Of a stretch of DNA of 64,000 nt, positions 49,101 to 60,256 are shown piece after piece (position 1 is the stretch's first letter; the number at the start of each line of letters is the position of its first letter). The notes under the pieces are model-generated. The model was not told the origin of the DNA. It did not search any database and saw only the letters and a program-made list of their open reading frames with translations. The DNA is from Lycocorax pyrrhopterus obiensis (Eukaryota; Chordata; Aves; Passeriformes; Paradisaeidae), in contig JACSVZ010000002.1 of NCBI GenBank assembly GCA_014706295.1, positions 15,670,494-15,734,493 on the forward strand. Reading direction: 5' to 3'. A program made the translations under genes and the position numbers.

Positions 49101-52100
49101 CTGGGTAGTTCAAATGACTGTGTAGGAATAATTCTGTCTAGCATTTTTATGTGATCTCAGAGCACATACTCAAACTGTGCAAAATTTACTTTGTGATATC
49201 GCAAAGTCTAAACACTTCAAACATTTTTAGTTTCCTGAGGTTTGTCACAGCCCTGCCCCATTATATTGAGTAGCATGTTTAAGTTTGAGTCTATCAGATG
49301 AATTCTAAAGTAAATAATATTTGAACAAGATGAAGAACATAAAGTTGCAAAATAAAAAGGTTTTTAAAAGCACCCTATTACTCTGTGCAAATACCCCAGC
49401 ATTAAAGTGCTTGGAAACCTCTTAGAGCTAAGTGTGCATTTTTAAATAACATAAGTTGTTCAGGCTGTAGTTACTGAATTCCAGCTTGACACTGAGCACT
49501 TAAAGAGTTTAGAGAATCCAGACTCTTTTATCAGCTTGCAGACAAGGGCACTAAATGTCATGTGGGCTTCCTTTTGGCTTGCAGCCACAAGTTGTGCACA
49601 GAATTTGATGTAGTCTCTGGTTCTTAAAGTATTAGGAAAACATGAAAACAAAGTGTCTGCCATTAGTGAAATTGGTGCTGCCTTTGACAATCTACAGTAT
49701 GCATTTCAGGTTTGGTATGCTTTAAAACTTCCCTAAAAACAGAGAGGGGGGGTTGCCTGGAACTTCTTCACAAGATACAGAGAAAATTCTCAGGGTCCTG
49801 AAAGCATATGCTCACCTTTCTCATCCATACATTTTGAACATTGATTAAATGACCCACTTTGTTATGACATTTTTGTCCCACGCTTTACCAGAAAATAAGA
49901 TATGGATCATGAGCATTACACTAATGATTGCGACATTTCTTTTGTGTGTAGTAAAATATTTAAATTATGAGGCTAAATTCACCATGAAAATAAAATACTA
50001 AGGAAAAATTTTAAAATCATTAAATACATTAAGATGTTCTTCTTTAAGAATTAAAATCTTCACCTCATCAGGTGCGTAATTTTATAGAAGGGAAAGCATT
50101 ACTCTGGACAGCTATCAAATATCAGAAGTATTTATAGAAAGATTGACGTAACAAGATACAAACAGACAACAGTCTATGTTAAAAGAAATGAAGCCAGTTT
50201 AATCTCAGTGGTAGTAATAGAATGCAGCAGTAGGAAAAAAAAGTCTGAGATATCCCCTAAATTATAAATTCCAAGAGGAAATAAAGCGTTTTATTCTTAA
50301 TAGGATTTTAACCATGAACACTCCTCACAAACATTGGCATTTTCAAAGGTTTTGCAAAGTTAGTATTCTGTTTTGCTTCCAAGAACCTGGGAGATTTCTG
50401 TCCCGTTTTGAGCACTGTGTTACCTGATCCAATCCATAATTTCTGCTCTGTGTTTACCCCACAATAGCATCTCTTCCACCCAAGCTGCTTCACAGCATGC
50501 AGACACATTAAACCATAGGTATCCCTTGCTCTCTAACAATCTAGGTAAACTCTCATTTCTAGTAATTCTTATCTCCATGCCTCCTATTTGGTCTCTTTTC
50601 AGCAATATGTGACTTTTTCTTTTACAAAGATATTTCCTCGCTTCGAACCAAAGGGAGCACAGATGAAGAAAAATATCTGGATTTTCACAGGAAAGTATAA
50701 AATGAGTGTGTAAATTGGTGGGAAGATGGTGGGCATGCTTTTGGGGCAGCTTCCCACACCCCAGCCTACAAAGGCTCTGCTGTGTTGGGGGTGACCACGA
50801 TGAACAGGTGACATTCCCAGCTAAACCTTCTATGCATGGCTGTAATACGCACCTCAGGTGACTGATACGTTGGGAGGTGTGGAGGGACATCCTTGGGGAA
50901 TTGGACAATATCTCTCAGGCCCCTTCTCAGGCTGGAATTTGGATCCTGAACACTGAGACGAGAGCAGCTGCTGTGTACAAATAATCATGAAATTATTCAG
51001 CTTCCTGTATTTTTCATGGTACCAGCCATAACACAGCCCAATGCTGAAAGGCTGCCCCAAGGACCAAAGTGGCAACAGCACAGGCCCTACATCTCTCTGA
51101 GTCCCTGGTCCAGCATCAATGGCATCAGTGGCATCCCTAAGCCTTAGTTCAGCTGTGCCAAAACCTCCTGCCACGATTTAGCCTGACTTTTATGCATCCC
51201 AAGGCATTTCCTTGAGAATCTGGAGGACTCAGAACAAGTTCCCTGAGCTTTAGCCTCAGGTTTCCCCCCAGTCTGGCCATGAGCTTGTTGCTGTGCTCAG
51301 GCATTGTGCGGCTTGGCAGTCCCCAGCCCCGGTGGCCCTGTGCCACCTTCCGTTGCGGCATTCCCTGCAGATGGAACTCCTCGCAGCCAACTGAAGGCAC
51401 CTAAGCTGGGCTAGCTACGGAAAGTAGAATAAAACAACATAAAATAGAGTGAAGTTCATTGGGAAGACAGTTCCGGGGTAGCGCATCACATCCTAAAAGA
51501 GGGTTCTTCCAAGATCTTTGGGCACTAAACCCCAGATGCAGCAGTACAGAGTGAGCGTTGAGTTTTAGCTCGATCCAAGGGTGAGCATCAAGCCGTCAGC
51601 TGTGTCTTATGCAAGAAAGTGAGTAATTGTCTGCATTTACAAAACAGGGAATTTTGTAGGAAAATTGCATGTTCTGAAAATGATTTTGTTGAAAATCTGT
51701 ATTTCCTTTCCACATATGGGTTTCTTACTTTCTTTTATGCATTTTGACATTATGTACACAAAAGTGCTTTAATTCAATTACTTCTCTCAGTATTAAATTA
51801 TTCTGACATTGTTTATTCCATTACTTCTCCGACAAATTTGAGGAGGGCTGAACACTGGTTTTAATTCTGTCTGTCAGTTCCTGATTCATTGCCGTTGCAA
51901 TGTACATCATTTGAAGTGGGAAATACTAGCAAAAGCTGGAAATTGCTCAAGGACATACTACTGGATGCACCCAGCCTGACTATCCAGAGAGGGAAGGAGG
52001 AAAAACAGGTATTCTAGCCACAAAAACATCCTGGTTAGGAGATCTGACCAGAACAATTGAAGTGAAACAATGGTGTTTGAATACAAAAGGAAAGTAAATA

Positions 52101-52249
52101 GCAAGTAGTGAGATACAAATTGAAATTGGAGCCAACTGACAAAACAGACAAAGGTAAAGAAATTGATGAAAATTCAGTCATCAGTGGCATTAATAATGGG
52201 GTATATAAAATGTGTTAGGAAGAAAAGGAACTCAAACAAAAGGACTGTG
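46142..52249. other. 6 kb of unique non-coding sequence
   Basis: No exon or repeat family recognised. A short CT run lies at 47050-47065. The longest frame is 162 codons on the minus strand at 50420-50908, with no motif I know. A slightly GC-richer patch lies at 51290-51400. Confidence 0.5.
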
Positions 52250-52790
52250 GATATTTAATAGATGCTTTTGCCTTCAGAACAGAATGGGAGAACTGAATCA
52301 ACTCATAGGACATACATGCACTGAAAAGCTAATTGTCGTTCATGAGCGAGGATTCAAGCCAGAATCTACTAAAATTAAATCTTATTAAATCAAAAGGACC
52401 AAAGCACTTACCCCAGAGGGTCCTAAAGGCTGGGGAATTGCTGAAATTAATACTTTAGGAGTAAACACATTGGCATTTCCCCTGGCTTTGATACATTCTT
52501 ATTTTTCCAAGTCTGAAAAAGATGGAGAGGATCTACCGAGGAACTGCTACATTGCTTCTCTACCCAAGCAAAATAATGGAACATATTTTCTCTAAAAAAA
52601 TAAAATATTATGAGAGTAATACAGAACCAGCACAGGCGTGTAGGGTTTCAAGGAGCACAGATCTTGTCAAACAAACCGTTTCTGTTTCAGAGAAGATGAC
52701 ATTTCTTGTTGATAAAGGCAACTGTGTTGACTGATGCAGTTTATTTGAATTTCTCCAAAGTGTTTGGTTTGGTACTACACTAAATTTTAA
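52250..52790 (+). mobile_element. Ancient L3/CR1-type LINE, fragment spanning RT motif A
   Basis: The fragment covers the ORF2 segment leading into reverse transcriptase motif A. Landmarks are 'ttgctgaaattaatac' near 52440, 'agcacagatcttgtcaaacaaac' near 52656, and 'gataaaggcaactgtgttga'. Then at 52733-52780 the translation is D-A-V-Y-L-N-F-S-K-V-F-G-L-V-L-H. Functional copies have Y-L-D-F-S-K-A-F-D at this point, so the catalytic Asp is now Asn and the second Asp is Gly. A frameshift separates this motif from the open frame at 52522-52734. The left boundary is uncertain and may extend to about 52080. It covers a different part of ORF2 from most of the 40.3-41.2 kb copy. Confidence 0.68.
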
Positions 52791-52875
52791 CTCAAATATT
52801 TGAACAGAAATAAACGGACACGCCCAAGATTAAAAATCTGTCTCTCTTACAATCTCCGCTATGCCAGTATTTTCA

Positions 52876-52895
52876 GCAATGCAATGCAATGCAAT
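52876..52895 (+). repeat. (GCAAT)4 short tandem repeat
   Basis: Four perfect copies of gcaat. Confidence 0.95.
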
Positions 52896-53126
52896 GGTGT
52901 GGGCAGCAGGACGGACACCAAAGTGATGCAGGCGGTGACAAGGCAGTGACAGAGGAGACTCACAGGGAGTCAGAGAGGACACATAAGGAATGAAGCAGCT
53001 TTGCAGGGCAAAGGAACCTAGCAGTGGGGAGGGCATTTACTGCTGCTCACAGGCAGCATAGGTACGCTGAGGACTTCTTTGCTTTTGTCCCTATTTAGAA
53101 TGCAGTAACTGCCAATAAGGAAGAGG

Positions 53127-53223
53127 CCAGGATGGATCAGGCTGGATGGGGCTTCGAGGAACCTGGTCTAGTGAGAGGCATCCCTGCCCATGGCAGGGGA
53201 GTTAGAACTAGATATGATTTCAT
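53127..53223 (+). mobile_element. CR1 LINE fragment, near the 3' end
   Basis: Plus-strand 'caggctggatggggcttcga', 'ggaacctggtctagtg', 'catccctgcccatggcaggg' and 'gttagaactagatatgattt' follow the CR1 3' region in order. The element stops before the usual 'ggtcccttccaac' and tail, so it is truncated at both ends or its tail has decayed. Confidence 0.88.
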
Positions 53224-54765
53224 GTAAGCTTGGAAAATTGTTACTCAAAGTCAACATAACATACATATTCCATGCAGGCTAAAAAAATCACTTCTTTTTT
53301 TTTAATTGACATTTTTACTTATTTTAATGTTGTGAATGTAATATTCTAATCTTGTGAACTACCAGAGACTGAAGAAAGATACGTTAACACTTAACTTTGC
53401 AAGATATGTTTGTACCTCTACAGGAATAGTAAAATCTTTGTCACTTTTGTGTTTAAATATTTATTAGCACAGCTTAGCCTAATGTACCCAATACTGCATT
53501 TTTGCATCAGTTTCTATCTGTTTATACCAAATAATTAAATGCCAGTAAAATAGGTCCTAAAACCTTATAACTAAATTTGGACTAGCAATGGAAACATCAT
53601 ATACACATTTTCACAGTTCACTTACTACTGTTAAAAAATTATAAAAGAAAGACATGTGAACATAGCTGAATCAAATAACAACACATGAAACAGAAAACAA
53701 TATGTGGTGTAACTTCCATGGTTCTGGATTTTAAGGAACAGTTGTTCTACACACCAAGCTTTGTATTTGCATACCCAGTGGGATAAGAATAATTTCCTGT
53801 TTCCCAGTACTGCGGAGTTTAATTCTTCATTCCTACAGCAACCTGTAGAATTTTCAAAGACAGATTAAGTCTGAACTTCTAATGCAAAGAGAATATTTTT
53901 ATATATCACAGGGGAGCAAAAAATAAGCTCAGTACTCTTCTGCTTAGCAGTCATCTCTAATAGTCAAAAAGAAGTGGAATGCAAGAAAGGTAAGCTGATG
54001 CAGAGTTCGGCTTTTGTGAGAGAGATGTAGCCAGACAATACAGAATGCAACTAGTACATGTCCTTACTGTCCAAATCAGAAATATTTTTAGCTAAAAAGT
54101 TCATTATTATACAAAGGACATAAATTTTGGAATTTGAAGAATGTGGGAGTAAAAGGGTGCCTTTAGCCATGGAGAAAGCTGGGAAAACTTTCTGGAAGAT
54201 AATTTCAGGGCTTTTCAGTATGTGCTATCCAAGCAGAATTTTTAATATAGTTCACTCATACTGGCAAAAGAAGCCCATTCCACTGGGCCACTGTTCAAAT
54301 GTTTCTGAGGCAAAATGTTTATTCTATGTAACCTTCAGGAAAATAAAATAAAACAGTGCTAGGACAAAACAGCCAAAGTACAAGTGTGCGGGGTCACTGC
54401 CATGCACTCAAATAGCATCCCAGTGCTGTCACGCCCCACTCCTGGGAATCTGCTGAGCTATAGATTTGGCAGCCTGGATAATAAACAGGCCAACACACCT
54501 GTCTGACCAACAAAGTAAAAGAAAAATTGTTGCTTAATTAGACAGTTCAGATCCTCTACGATTTTCTGTTTAAGTGTTTAATAGAGTCCCGCTTTCTTGT
54601 TTTAGATTTCATAGATTTCCACCTGCAGTGGAGCAGGAAACCTGAAAAGAAGCTGTAACCAAGCCCCAGCAGTGGCTCTTCATGGATGACCAAAGACATC
54701 GCCAATGGCTAATGCAACAGGTAGCTGTGAGTCAGGTATGGTCCATGGCCAAGATTTGCACACAT
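53224..54765. other. AT-rich unique sequence
   Basis: No gene or repeat recognised. A 74-codon plus-strand frame at 54127-54351 has no motif. Confidence 0.5.
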
Positions 54766-54900
54766 CACAAAATATTCTGAGCTGGAAGGGACCCACAAGG
54801 ATCATGGAGTCCAACTCTTAAGCGAATGGCCTATACAGGGATCAAAACCATGACCTTGGTGTTACTGGCACTATATTCTAACCAGCTGAGCTAATCTTAG
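54766..54900 (-). mobile_element. tRNA-Ile-derived SINE with CR1-type tail (TguSINE1-like)
   Basis: On the minus strand the element starts with a tRNA-like head. The A box TAGCTCAGCTGG (plus 54882-54893) fits the polymerase III consensus exactly. The anticodon-arm region (near 54863-54872) resembles tRNA-Ile. The B box GGTTTTGATCC (plus 54839-54849) is weakened. The remaining 50 or so bases, to 54766, are a CR1-like 3' tail: plus strand 'attctgagctggaagggacc' and 'caaggatcatggagtccaac'. That tail would allow mobilisation by CR1 machinery. A tRNA-Ile head with a CR1 tail is the architecture of TguSINE1, described from passerines (recalled). The degraded B box and missing acceptor-stem pairing argue against a functional tRNA gene. 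Confidence 0.87.
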
Positions 54901-57900
54901 TCATTATAAGTTAAACATACAGACAGTATTTCTCCTTCTTCATTTGTCTTCAACAACATTTAAAATAGGGGTTTATCCTTGCTATGTAGGTCAAAAAAGT
55001 TTTTGAGTTTCTAAAGATTAAAAAAAACTATTAAACACTAAATCAAGTACTGAAACCTTATTTCTCAGCCAGATTTCACAGATGTACAGCATTTAATAAC
55101 TTAAGAACTCTATTTCCTCTTATTGAATTTCTGTTTTCTTTGATTGTGGGACTTAATTAACAAGAGCACAATAAAATTGTATGAATGAAATGGTAACCAT
55201 TACTTAAGCAGCATTAGCAAACCAGTCACCCTGAGGTGGCATTTAAAGTACTTTTCTTTCACCCTGTGAAGCGAGAAACAATTGTTAACTGGGCAGCTGT
55301 AACTTCATGGAAAACTTAATTTTTTACCAAATGTTTTGGTATCACTTGATTATTTTCAGTATTAGTTGAAGATATTTTGGAAGGATAACGTTAAGGAGAT
55401 GCCAAATCATGTATTTCTGACTTTACAATCACTCTGTCTGTGTGCAGGGCTGGGCAGTTTAAATTTAGATCAGTCTGAAAGATAACTGTTCCTTTAGGCT
55501 CAATTTCACATTATTTTTCAAATAGCTTATTTAACTACTCTTTTTGTTATGTTCTGCCATGGTGAGTGACCTTAGCTAATAATCAGTCATTTTTTAATAA
55601 ATTTACTAACCCATTTAATTAACTTTACGTAATACCATACCTGAAGTTATTGCATGGATTGGCCTGCCCCAGTGAACAAGTTTTCCTGAAAAGAAGAAGG
55701 TAAAGGAATATGGAATAAGCCTTATTGCCGTACTGGGGCAAAAAGTTGAAGAGCAGTTTATCCATCAAATCAAAGTTCAAAGCCCAATGTGTTAATGCAG
55801 ACATAGTGTTTAGAGAAATAGCGTGAGCCACTCTAAAGAGGAACAAACACCAAGCTCCATTGATGTTCACTTTGTTTGATGTAAGTTTTAATCTAAATGG
55901 GAAAGTTTTGCCTTCCTCTGTGATGTGTGGTTGGTGCGACCTCATCCCTGGAGGGGCAGAGTGAGTAATTGCCATGCAATGCCCAGAAAATGTTTGTTTT
56001 GCAATAAAAATAAAACAAGTTTGATAGAAGAAAACCATTCCCTTACCACCACTGCCAAACGGGCTGGGAGGATCCTCCACAATTATTCTCTGCTCTCCCG
56101 AACCAGGCAGTGTGGCTTTTTCTCTCTTAATTCAGTTCAGCGCTCAGCTTTGATTTTGGAAATCCTATCATCATCGTGGCTTGTACAGAGAGCACAAAAG
56201 TGAGCAAAGCTGCTTTGAATTAGAGAATTACAGAGAAATGCTGCTAGTTAAGAACAATGCGAGCTTGTGATCTTTTTATCTGAGGCAGCTACATCCCCAG
56301 CAACAGCGAAAATATGTCCAGAGAGTGGGAACAAAGGTGGTTAAACCTTTTGGAGCCATTGCCCTACCACAGAGATGAGTCCAGCCTGCTGGGCAGGTCT
56401 GACAGACAAAGCTCACTGCACCTCAGCTGAATTATGGATGAGCTCTCTTCTCTGTTCAGCATGGAAAAAATCTCCACTGGTCCTATCTGCATGATTTACA
56501 GTTGGTTTGTACCTCCAAGGTAGCAAAAATTCTGGAGGTAAAGTCTGAAAATCTGTCTGGCTGCCTGGATTTGTGACAGAGTGTCAAGGACAGTCACCAA
56601 AATCTGACACCCAGCTCCATCCTGCCACCCAAGGAATGGTCTGATGGTGGGAGTCGTGCTGTGCTGTGTGGCCACAGCCCCTCAGAGCCGAAGGATGGGG
56701 ACTAAGACACAGCAATTAAGTCTAATTTGAAGAGTAGGTGAATATGCAGAGGCAAGCACCGTATATTTACACTCTTCTGTTTCACTCTTTCCTCCCCATT
56801 TCCTGCGCATAGCTGCTGTAGGAGTTCAAAGGAATATGCTACTTCCAATTAACTTTTCAAACAAAAAAGATTATGAGACAGTTCTGTGAGTGAAATATTC
56901 CTCACAAAGCTGGAACATTGTCTCATCCCTGCTTGCTTTGCCGTCCCAAAGGCACAGAACTGACCACTGTGAACACATGGCAAGAGGTGAGATAAGGTCA
57001 GGGGACTCAGCAAAACATTTCATTCTTGAGCAGTTTCACATCAGAAATAACACCTCATACCGCCTCCCATCATGCCAGTCCTGCATCAAAGAATGCATGG
57101 ACTTGAACCGTACAAGCGTCCAAAATGTTAATATAAACAAAATGAACATGCACTTTCTTTTATGAAGATATGGACTACAAAAAGACCTTACTTCACATCC
57201 AGATAATTTTTTTAATCCTCTTACAGTTATGAAAAGGACAAAGTATAAAAAAAATCTCTAAAGCATGAGTTTTCCTTTCTATTTTACAATCACTACCAAA
57301 CAAAATCAGGAAATTATTTTCAAAGACATTTTTATTGAAGGACTAAAATTATGTATTAAAAGTTGTATTTAGGAATCCTCTGAGGATACCTGTCATAATT
57401 TACCACAGAAGTCCTGTGGGCCAGTGTGGATCTGTAAATGGCAAATCACTGGACTAACCCAATTACCTATTTTTTTAGGATTAGGTTAGGAGAGCCAGGA
57501 CACATAATTGCAGATGGATCTCTAGAAATGTATTGAAAATGTCACGAGGCACATTAGGGACCCACTTCTCTAAATAGGACTTTGAGTGAATGGAGCAGTA
57601 ATGAAATCATATGTTGACGTCAGGTTTAGGAAAAAAAATAAAAAAGAAAAGGAAGATTATGCTTTCACGAAAAGAAAATCTGGACTTCACAACATGCAAA
57701 GCCCATTTGGTATCTCTTTCCCTGAGGAGCTGGTCCTTATGAAGTGGTCCTGGTGTCTTTTCATCCACTGCAGTGAAATCCCACTTCCACAAGGCCAGTG
57801 ATTTACCCAATGATTTAGACTTTGTTTCTCAGCTAAATGATTTCTTACATGCCAAATTGAATTGTGCTGCCTATTGTGTCCCCAAAAAATTAGTGTTCCA

Positions 57901-59829
57901 CCTGTTACAAGGCTGTGTCCCATTCAGAACATAATGTTAGTCTCTATGTCTGAAGAGAATAAACTAAAAGACTCCTAAAGAAACAAAACTGGCTCTAAAA
58001 ACCTTTTTATAAAGTCTGTAATCAAATTAGGCTCTAACAAATGCTTCAGAGACACTTGAAGTCTTGCACGCATCTGACTTTTTTCCAATCTGGACCAAGA
58101 AAAGAAACTTGACTATGCAGATAAAACATTTGCAGAATAGTGGTTTTTAAAGCTCAGTCAACCCAGCCTTTTTCTATGCACAGAAATAATAAAACCCATC
58201 ATCATTCAATTGTAGTGGCACTCTCCCTAACTGATGACTGCTCTTGTTGCTGAAACTAACAATAACCGTTTGCTCATCAAAGGCTCGCAGCCCATCTGCT
58301 TCCAGACATTATTTCCAGTTAAAATGTCCTCCTCGGAAAATAAGAAATTCACATGTGTAAAACACAAAGATAAACGTGTGTGGGCTGTGCTCTGTGCAGG
58401 GATAGGTGTGTAAAACAATAAATATATATTTATTGACATGGTATCTGGCTTCAGCCCAGGCGAGGCCCAGACAGCACAGACGTTGGTTAGCATCTGGGCC
58501 ACGAGCAGAATGGCTTCCAAAGCCTGCCCTGCTCTCCATGGAAACTGAAGCTAATTCAATTTCTGTAGAGCTAATTAGGAATGGAAATGGCCTCACTCCA
58601 TTTTTGGAGGCTGGCAAGAAACTTCAGCACTCATCCCAAGACATTGCAGTACGTTCACCAGAGTTACTGTCATGAACCAAAATCATCTTCACCTCTGGAA
58701 AATCTTCCACAACTGCAGATCTACACAACAGATCTGCAAAGGATCTATCCTGTCTGCACTGAAAGAGAGCTGTACTTTGCCACAGGCTAACAGGAAGAAT
58801 CAATCAAGCTGTTCAACTTCACTGCCCAGCTCACACTCTGGTCTCTTCTAAAGACTCCAAAATCAACATGAACTTGGGTTCAAAAAATCAGAGCATGCGA
58901 CAGATTAATGCTTGCACACAGACTTGCATTTAAGCTATAGCACCACTGTTCCCAGCCACATCCCCAAACCCAGCTATGTCGACAGGTAATGGGAAGAGGA
59001 ACAGCAGATGGAGACAAGCAGAGGATCAGCACCAGTCATGGATGTAGTCCTCCCTCTGACCACAGACCTACTTTCATAGGTCACACTGACCTCATGCTCA
59101 GCTGGATAAATTAAGGTTTTATGCAGTCTTAGCTGAACTTTGTATCAAGTTCAGCTAAGTATTTGTGTGTATTTGTGTGTGATAAGTGCTTGAAATCCTT
59201 AGGTAGCTGCTTTTAATGCCTCAATGGACAAGCCACCTCAGACAGCTAACGGATGTGATATAACACTTCCCATTGCCAGGAGGCTGCACGTATTGCCCCA
59301 GCAAGCCTTCTCAGGGTCTAGACAAGCCTGCAGCCCTCAGTGATCTCAATTCATGTCTCAGAGACCAGGTCTCTGTAGCCCTTTGGAACTCGGCTCTGTG
59401 CTTGGTTAGTCCTGAGCACAGGCTTTTGGAGCACTGATTCTTATGGGAGAGAAAGTTCCACCCAAAGGTCCATCTCACCCTTCAATTTAGTTTCCAGGAG
59501 CTTTTCCGTACACAAGTGCAGAAACTCTTTTTTTTTCAGTGCTAGCTAAATTAACTCAATACACCATGCATTTTTTACCAGCCTACCACATCCACTTAAA
59601 CTGTTACTTTGTAAAAGATAACACTTTTTACTTCATGGTGCCAGTGACTACTAGATGTTACAGGAAGTTTTGCCATGAATTGCCTCATGTATTTGTCATG
59701 CACTGTTTAATGGATTTCTACTAGACCAGTTCAAAACAAAAGTACTGGATTTTTTTATAGGTGTAATAGTCTTTGGGGAAAAAAATGTGAAGGGAAGAAG
59801 CAATACAAATCAGTGAAATAATCTCTCTA
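54901..59829. other. Unique AT-rich non-coding sequence
   Basis: No gene or repeat family recognised in 4.9 kb. A 151-codon minus-strand frame at 55625-56080 has no motif. A small tandem tatttgtgtg duplication lies at about 59159-59179. Confidence 0.5.
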
Positions 59830-60256
59830 TCATTGAAATCATTGAATTGTAGAGCAGTTTACGTTGGAAGAGACCTTAAAGGTCATCTGTTTCCAAGGCC
59901 CCTGCCATGGGCAGAGACATCTTCCACTAGACCAGGTTTCTCAGGGCCCCATCCAATGTGGCCTTGAACATTTTCAGGGATGTGGCAGCCACAACTTCTC
60001 TGGGCAACCTGTTCCAGTGTCTCACCAGCCTCACAGTAAAGAATTTCTTCCTCATAACTAATCTAAACCTACTATCTCTCAGTTTGAAGCCATTCCCCCT
60101 TGTCCTGTCGTTACATGCTCTTCTCAAAAGTGTCTCTCCATCTTTCTTCTAGGCTCCTTTCAGGTACTGGAAGGCCACAATTAGATCACCCTGAAGTCTT
60201 TTCTTCTCTGGGCTGAACAATCCCAGTTCTCAGCCTTTTCTCATAGGAGCAGGAGA
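59830..60256 (-). mobile_element. CR1 LINE 3' end including ORF2 C-terminus
   Basis: This is the longest clear CR1 in the window (about 427 bp). On the minus strand it runs from the ORF2 C-terminal coding region (right) to the 3' UTR and tail (left). Landmarks on the plus strand are 'cgttggaagagaccttaaagg', 'cccctgccatgggcagagaca', 'ctagaccaggtttctcagg', 'tctgggcaacctgttccag' and 'ctgggctgaacaatcccag'. The terminal tail is decayed to tcattgaaatcattgaat. It is 5'-truncated, as CR1 copies usually are. Confidence 0.95.
59927..60127 (-). pseudogene. CR1 ORF2 C-terminal remnant
   Basis: A 66-codon open frame inside the CR1. It shows the conserved C-terminal motifs R-L-V-R-H-W-N-R-L-P-R-E-V-V (near residues 33-46) and F-K-A-T-L-D near the end, stopping after R-N-L-V. 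In full CR1 elements this lies downstream of the reverse transcriptase domain. All catalytic parts are missing by 5' truncation, so it makes no active product. The apparent start Met is internal. Confidence 0.85.

Noticed and set aside
54766..54900. Functional tRNA-Ile gene
   Set aside because: The B box is degraded, acceptor-stem pairing is not evident, and the head is fused to a CR1-type tail, so it is a SINE.
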